Origin: Rhodocyclales bacterium
GTDB taxonomy: Bacteria; Pseudomonadota; Gammaproteobacteria; Burkholderiales; Rhodocyclaceae
Direction of reading: 5' to 3'
DNA: 64,000 nucleotides
Assembly: GCA_028292505.1 (NCBI GenBank)
Contig: JAQGMF010000010.1
Location: forward strand, 1 to 64,000
In this document: positions 59,672-64,000 of the stretch, in pieces
Position numbering within the stretch: the stretch's first letter is position 1
Layout: the number at the start of each line of letters is the position of its first letter
Notes under the pieces: model-generated
The model's input: only the letters and a program-made list of their open reading frames with translations
The model's database searches: none
Told to the model about the DNA's origin: nothing
Made by a program: the position numbers and the translations under genes

Positions 59672-59831
59672 CCAGCCGAATGGTCGTGTCGAAGATCCAG
59701 CTGCGGCGGATTTCTATGACGTCGTACTCGCGCCCAGGCCCGGCGGAAACGAGGTATGAGAAGCCTGGCTTTGCACGATCGGCCGTGTCGCTTCGTCGAC
59801 TGCCGCCACGCCACTCGAGGTAACGAAAGTC
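59672..59831 (-). pseudogene. duplicated 3' fragment of the TonB-like gene
   Basis: About 160 bases closely match the 3' end of the TonB-like gene at 61828-61990. Shared blocks include ATCCAGCTGCGGCGGATTTC and CGCTTCGTCGACTGCCG (on the + strand). By eye roughly four in five bases agree. One base is missing relative to the full gene, shifting the frame, so it is a dead fragment encoding the end of a TonB C-terminal domain. A GTAGGGTGGG repeat remnant follows at 59833. Confidence 0.85.
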
Positions 59832-59901
59832 CGGTAGGGTGGGCACGGTGTGCCCACGGGTGTCCTTTTCAATGTGCGTTCGTTACGCGTGGGCTATGTT
59901 C

Positions 59902-60651
59902 TCAGCGCTTGCGGCAGACCAGCAGCACTTCGTCGACGCCGGGGCTGTTGACCATGCCCGGCATGAATTCGAGCTTTGACTGGCGCCACAATCCCAGTGG
60001 CATTATGACGTGGTTGTACCACCACATCGCGCGCTCACGCTGGTGGGTGAGGTACCACATGCCTGCGTCGAGCAGGCGCGAGGATTTGGCCTGCATGCCG
60101 TAGACCGCGCTGCGTTCGATGTCGAAGCCATGCGCGTCCAGCTTGGACAGGATGCGCGCGGGTTCATAGCGACGGCGATGCCCGACGAAATCGTCGAAGG
60201 CCGTCCAGCGGTCGGGGTGAAGGGGCACGGAGGTGAGCATTGCAGCACCGGGTTTGGCGACACGCGCCAATTCTGAAATTGCGCCATCGTCATCGTCGAC
60301 ATGTTCGATCACGTCGAATGCGCACAGGAAGTCGACGCTGCCGGCCGGCAGCGGGATCGCACCGATCTGTCCCTGCACGACGCGTGCGCCACCGGCACGC
60401 AATGACGACAGCGCGGCGGCGCTGATATCGAGAAACAACGTGCCTTCGATCGGCAAACGCGGTCGCAAACCAGGGGCAACTTCGAGCCGCATCTGTTGTG
60501 GCGAAAGCAGGCTACTCACCAGAGGCCAGGTGTTGAAGCGCTGCGGCGGGACCAGGCGTGACTCTGACCACAACGCGTCGTAGAACCTGCGGTTTTCCCG
60601 CAGCATTTTTTCGCCGAGTGAGATGGGCGTCGTAATTCGGGATGTCGTCAT
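59902..60651 (-). CDS. class I SAM-dependent methyltransferase
   Basis: A 249-residue cytoplasmic methyltransferase (Methyltransf_11-like). Visible motifs: LEVAPGLRPRLPIEGTLFLDIS (motif I and acidic motif II), VVQGQIGAIPLPAGSVDFLCAFDVIEHVDDDDGA-like region (motifs III-IV; read in two parts), and ELARVAKPGAAMLTSVP (motif V-VI). Motif I departs from the usual E/D-x-G-x-G-x-G: the glycines are largely replaced, which weakens the certainty of catalysis. The substrate is unknown. The start at 60651 (MTTSRITTPISLGEK) fits; an earlier one adds a non-homologous leader. Confidence 0.78.
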   Translation of the reverse strand: MTTSRITTPISLGEKMLRENRRFYDALWSESRLVPPQRFNTWPLVSSLLSPQQMRLEVAPGLRPRLPIEGTLFLDISAAALSSLRAGGARVVQGQIGAIPLPAGSVDFLCAFDVIEHVDDDDGAISELARVAKPGAAMLTSVPLHPDRWTAFDDFVGHRRRYEPARILSKLDAHGFDIERSAVYGMQAKSSRLLDAGMWYLTHQRERAMWWYNHVIMPLGLWRQSKLEFMPGMVNSPGVDEVLLVCRKR

Positions 60652-60993
60652 TGATGGGCCCGCTTGGACAAGTACACCGATGCTTGCTCGATACGGCCCA
60701 CTTGCTCCATTTGCTCGTGGGCCAACGCAATCGCCAGACTGCAAGATAACTCAACTGTGCTGCGCGTGGCGGGTGGAACACCTCACGGCGCAGATCAGAT
60801 ACTCGTAGGGCGCATGGTGGTTTGAGCTTTTGGGCTCGCAAAGTACCGCAAGCTTCTCGAAGTCGTCACGAGCGCACCGGGGAGCCGCTTCAAGATGTCA
60901 TTGCACACACCAGAGCTGGAACAACGGAAGCGACTATTGCTTATATCCCAATTGCATTTATACGCCTACAGCATATATGCAAATATTCAATGG
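60652..60993. other. gap between the methyltransferase and the hydrolase
   Basis: No supported gene. The right part is AT-rich, with AGCATATATGC (60969-60979), and could hold the minus-strand promoter of the methyltransferase. An open frame on the + strand here has no family resemblance. Confidence 0.4.
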
Positions 60994-61545
60994 CTAAGTT
61001 GCAGATCCTACACGGCGGATCGCAGCGGCAATCTCTGTCAAATTGTCGTCTAGTTGATGATTTCGCCCGGGGAGGCGCCGCACTGTCGCGTGCGGGAAGA
61101 CCTGCTCATACAAGGCCAAATGAGCTGCTGGCACTGTCTCGTCGGCTCCGCCTTGGAAGAAAAACATTTTTGTCTGCCGCAGTTCCCTGTTCGCCCGCAC
61201 CGGCAACTCAAAATCGGCATCCTGCCAGCCGTGTTTTCCAATGAAGGGCGCCGCTGCCAGAAACACGCCGAGTGGCGGAGGCTTGACTTCGTTCAGGGCC
61301 AGATAGCGAAGCATGAAGCAGACACCGATAGAGTGCGCGACCAGCACGACCGGCGACGCGGCTGCGGCCAGTTCCTTCGAGAAAGTCGACGCCCAGGCTG
61401 AATACTTCGGCTCATCCTCGTGGGGCATCCGCGGATAGCGCACTCTGTAGTCCGCGCCGAGATGCTCGGTCAGGCTTGCAACCAACTTGGCGTCCGCCGC
61501 GTGCGCGCCTCGGCTGGCGCCCTGAATGAACAGCACATCAATCAT
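60994..61545 (-). CDS. small alpha/beta hydrolase (RBBP9/YdeN family)
   Basis: A 183-residue serine hydrolase. The catalytic triad is visible: nucleophile Ser in LVAHSIGVCFMLRYL, Asp in GGADETVPAAHL, and His in LPGRNHQLDDNL. The compact size and MIDVLFIQGASRG start match the RBBP9/YdeN (DUF1057/UPF-type) group. Substrates are not known. The start at 61545 is the family N terminus; an ATG 14 codons upstream has no homology. It stands alone in the TonB-flanked region. Confidence 0.85.
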   Translation of the reverse strand: MIDVLFIQGASRGAHAADAKLVASLTEHLGADYRVRYPRMPHEDEPKYSAWASTFSKELAAAASPVVLVAHSIGVCFMLRYLALNEVKPPPLGVFLAAAPFIGKHGWQDADFELPVRANRELRQTKMFFFQGGADETVPAAHLALYEQVFPHATVRRLPGRNHQLDDNLTEIAAAIRRVGSAT

Positions 61546-61821
61546 GGTAGTCCCCAGTGGAAGCAAGGATGGATATCGGCGCGGCAAGCTTCGTGCCCAT
61601 CCGGCGAAGTCGTTTCAGTATTGCGTTGCGATCCACACCTCCGTGGCGAAACGGCAAGCCAAGCAATCCGGAATCGTGCCGGTTCAACTTTGGTATTGAT
61701 CAAAAATTGAAATGGAATATGTCATAGAGATGCAACCGAGCGGGCTGCGATATGAGCGTGGCGAGTCGTGATGCCGACTGTTGCCATCTCGCGAAACCTC
61801 CGAAAGAGTTCCACTCCGGGT
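61546..61821. other. gap after the TonB-like gene
   Basis: No gene and no clear terminator. GTGGCGAAACGGCAAGCC and GCGAAACCTCCGAAAGAGTT (61793-61812) are traces of the short-repeat families. Confidence 0.35.
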
Positions 61822-63846
61822 TCACTCCAACCGGATAGCTGTATCAAAAATCCAGCTGCGGCGGATTTCTATGACATCGTATTCACGCGCCAAGCCCGTT
61901 GAAAACGTGGGGTAAGGCGCCTGGCTTTGCACGATCTGTCGTATCGCTTCGTCGACTGCCGCGACGCCACTCGAAGTAACGAATGTCACCTTCTCGACGG
62001 AACCATCGCTGCGGATCGCGACCGTGACGAGGGGATGGATGTGCGGCTGCTTCGCCAGGTCACGAACCGTATCGGTGCTCGTGTTCATCTGGATCTTGCG
62101 ACTCCAGATTTCCGCATACTGGACGAGTTCGGTGTCGGGGTCGGCGCGCCCGAAGAGCCTTCCCCGGCGCAGGCCGCTCGACGTGGGAAGCAGCTTGGGT
62201 GAATTGAGCGCTGCGCGCGAATCCGCGTCGCGTTTGGCTGCTTCCTCATCCAGTTGCCGGCCGATTGCGCGAAGCCGCGCCTCTCTTGCGGCTTCCTGCT
62301 CCGCCAGTGTGGCCTCCTGTTTTGCCTTCTCCTGCTTTGCGGTTTCTTGTCGCGCTGCTTCCTGCTGCGCCGTGGCCTGTCGGGTGGCCTCGATGCGTGC
62401 AGCTTCTTGCTGTGCTTTCTCCCGCTGCATCTGCTCCTGTCGAACCTGCTCCTGTCTTGCTGCCTCTTGTCGCGCGGCTTCTTGCCTTGCAGCCTCTTGA
62501 CGCTCTGCTTCTGCTTTTGTAGCAGCAGCGCGTTCGAGTTCCTGTCGGGCGGCGGCCTGTCGTACTGACTCGGCCTGCGCTGCAGCCTGCCGGGCAGCTT
62601 CAAGCCGTGCGGTTTCCTGCAGAGCCTTTTCCCGTTGAGCCTGTTCCTGTCTTGCCATTTCTTTTCGTGCTGCTTCCTGCCTTGCAGCCTCTTGGCGCTC
62701 GGCTTCCAGTCGCGCGGCCGCGCGTTCGAGCTCCTGCCGGGCAGCTGCCTGTCGTGTTGATTCGAGCTGTGCGGCGGCTAGTCGGGAAGCCTCAAGCCGT
62801 GCAGCTTCTTGTTGTGCCTTCTCTCGCTGTGCTTGCTGCTGTCGTACCTGTTCTTGTCGCGCTGTCTCTTGCCGCTCGGCTTCCAATCGTGCGGCCTCGG
62901 CTCTTGCAAGCTCTTGGCGAACGGCAGTCTGTCGCTCGGACTCGACTTGGGCCGCGCCCTGCTTGGCAGCCTCAAGCTGAGCGGCTTGCTGCTGCGCGCG
63001 CTCTCGTTGCGCCTGCTCTTGTCTTGTCTGTTCTTGGCGTGCTGCTTCTTGCCTAGCAGCCTCTTGACGCCCGACCTCCAGCAACGCGGCATCCTTGCGT
63101 TCGGCTTCTTGCCGGACAGCCTGCCGCGCGGCTTCTATCAGTTCCGCCTGCCGCTGGGCCTGCTGCTCAGCGTCCCGTTTTCTCTCCTGCTCCGCACGCT
63201 CTAGCCGGGCGAGTTCAAGTGCTTGCTCGCGCGCTTCCAGCTCGAGCTGCTTTTGCGCTGCATCGCTCGCAACCGGGACCTCGATCTCCGGGCTCGGCGT
63301 ACTTTGGGCTGCTGCGGTATCGGGCATCCTCACCGAAGAAGGGGAAGGCGCGGTCACGATGGTCGCTTCGGACGGGACAAGGGCCGTCATGGCTGCCTCA
63401 GATGCTGGAACCGGCGCAGCGATTGGCGCAGGGGGCGCGGCTATATCACTTGGTGCGCCGGCAGAAGATGGCGCCATCGCAGGGGCGGCGTCGGTCGTAG
63501 CTGATGAGTTGGCAACCGCGTTGATCACCGCGTCGGCCGTTGCTGTCGGCTTGATATCGGATGGCGGCTCGCTCAATGCCGGCGCCTCTACCGTTGTCGG
63601 TGGGGGTGCCTGCGTTGATGCTGATGTCGTAAGCTGCGCGGGCGCGAGCATCACGCGCAAATCATCGGCATGAAAGCGCTTTTCTCTCCACGGAAAATCC
63701 AGACCCGGTAGCCCGAACCCCTGCCCGCCGAAGCTCAGACTCAACAGCAACGCATGCAGCAGCAAGGAGAGCAGCAGCGCTGTACTGAGCCGCCAAGACT
63801 CACGCTGCAAGATGGGGACAGAGCTCAAATCGGAAGCCCTATTCAA
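61822..63846 (-). CDS. TonB-family protein with a very long Gln/Ala/Arg/Glu coiled-coil spacer
   Basis: A 674-residue energy-transducer-like protein. Residues ~20-41 are the membrane anchor (STALLLSLLLHALLLSL, with the TonB-type His). Residues ~75-195 are Pro/Ala-rich. Residues ~195-545 are a charged helix of QEAARQEQARQE-type repeats, far longer than the Pro-rich spacer of ordinary TonB (240 residues in all) and like TolA domain II. Residues ~580-674 are a TonB C-terminal domain (HPLVTVAIRSDGSVEKVTFV; VDEAIRQIVQSQAPY; YDVIEIRRSWIF). The start reads as TTG at 63846. No exbB/exbD is beside it. It may be a TonB/TolA-like hybrid spanning the periplasm. Confidence 0.82.
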   Translation of the reverse strand: MNRASDLSSVPILQRESWRLSTALLLSLLLHALLLSLSFGGQGFGLPGLDFPWREKRFHADDLRVMLAPAQLTTSASTQAPPPTTVEAPALSEPPSDIKPTATADAVINAVANSSATTDAAPAMAPSSAGAPSDIAAPPAPIAAPVPASEAAMTALVPSEATIVTAPSPSSVRMPDTAAAQSTPSPEIEVPVASDAAQKQLELEAREQALELARLERAEQERKRDAEQQAQRQAELIEAARQAVRQEAERKDAALLEVGRQEAARQEAARQEQTRQEQAQRERAQQQAAQLEAAKQGAAQVESERQTAVRQELARAEAARLEAERQETARQEQVRQQQAQREKAQQEAARLEASRLAAAQLESTRQAAARQELERAAARLEAERQEAARQEAARKEMARQEQAQREKALQETARLEAARQAAAQAESVRQAAARQELERAAATKAEAERQEAARQEAARQEAARQEQVRQEQMQREKAQQEAARIEATRQATAQQEAARQETAKQEKAKQEATLAEQEAAREARLRAIGRQLDEEAAKRDADSRAALNSPKLLPTSSGLRRGRLFGRADPDTELVQYAEIWSRKIQMNTSTDTVRDLAKQPHIHPLVTVAIRSDGSVEKVTFVTSSGVAAVDEAIRQIVQSQAPYPTFSTGLAREYDVIEIRRSWIFDTAIRLE

Positions 63847-64000
63847 TGGCCGGGTCGGGTGTCGTTCGAAGTCATTTTTTCTTTTATCATTTTTTTGACT
63901 TGTCCAATACAGCCCAGGCTCACGCGCCGCAACAACCGATAGACCGGATCCGCGTTACCGCCGTGTATCCGCAGCGATCCGAACCCATCCTACAATCTGT
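63847..64000. other. right end, no gene assigned
   Basis: A T-rich run (63872-63900) and ATCCTACAATC near the end suggest a promoter or a repeat arm for a gene outside the window. Nothing more can be supported. Confidence 0.3.

Noticed and set aside
60822-61244. 140-residue open frame on the + strand
   Set aside because: Overlaps the alpha/beta hydrolase, whose catalytic triad is intact on the other strand; no homology.
61822-63846. Calling the long TonB-like protein TolA
   Set aside because: The spacer is TolA-like, but the C-terminal domain has TonB features (YP-type end region, DEAIRQIVQSQAPY), and no tolQ/R/B/pal is beside it.

Overview
The window is a stretch of betaproteobacterial chromosome, most likely from an environmental or metagenome-type assembly. 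The evidence is gene order: zapB-zapA-6S RNA, pilMNOPQ-aroK-aroB-dgt-gltB-gltD with mrcA divergent from pilM, cyaY divergent from lptM-lysA, and metH preceded by an S-adenosylhomocysteine riboswitch. The sequence alone does not fix the family. The first ~640 bases look foreign: they encode the N-terminal half of a Dxr of a different style and GC content, and homology stops abruptly at about base 641.

Layout. 1-641: broken dxr fragment, possible chimeric join. 887-2292: zapB-like, zapA, 6S RNA with terminator, EVE-domain gene. 2293-2889: no protein gene, but several strong hairpins and an intrinsic terminator, so one or two small RNAs are possible. 2890-7402: a periplasmic hypothetical, an ABC-F ATPase of the YheS type, and a VOC/EVE/WYL-regulator group. 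7485-9797: a large secreted protein of unrecognised family, perhaps glycan-active. 10116-20686: HD phosphohydrolase, glutamate synthase, a REP-associated transposase (RAYT), dgt, aroB and aroK. 20780-25797: the type IV pilus alignment and secretin operon. 25977-33463: PBP1A, frataxin, LptM, LysA, HslR, a CBS protein, QueC and GlmU. 33695-35392: an ammonium transporter with an unusual periplasmic N-terminal domain. 35495-40869: thioesterase and a complete branched-chain amino acid type ABC transporter (LivFGMH plus LivK). 41094-51225: aldose epimerase, alpha-2-macroglobulin with PBP1C, a BamE-like lipoprotein and a PaiB-like protein. 51247-55343: promoter, SAH riboswitch, metH, terminator. 55371-57252: a compact DUF3800 gene enclosed by 50-bp inverted repeats, followed by a second RAYT. 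57242-63846: a 14-blade beta-propeller lipoprotein, a TonB gene fragment, a methyltransferase, a small alpha/beta hydrolase and a long TonB-like protein.

Function. Most of the window is housekeeping: nitrogen assimilation (gltBD, amt), aromatic and lysine biosynthesis, methionine regeneration under SAH control, cell wall synthesis and protection (mrcA, pbpC with A2M, glmU), division (zapA/B) and type IV pili. At least five families of short palindromic repeats sit between genes, and two RAYT genes are candidate sources for some of them.

I found no convincing multi-gene defence or other wholly new system. The best leads are the DUF3800 cassette in REP-like repeats, the OmpA-like/Amt fusion, the MetH zinc-ligand substitution (Tyr248), the secreted protein at 7485-9797, the unassigned structured RNA region at 2.5-2.9 kb, and the TonB fragment at 59.7 kb.
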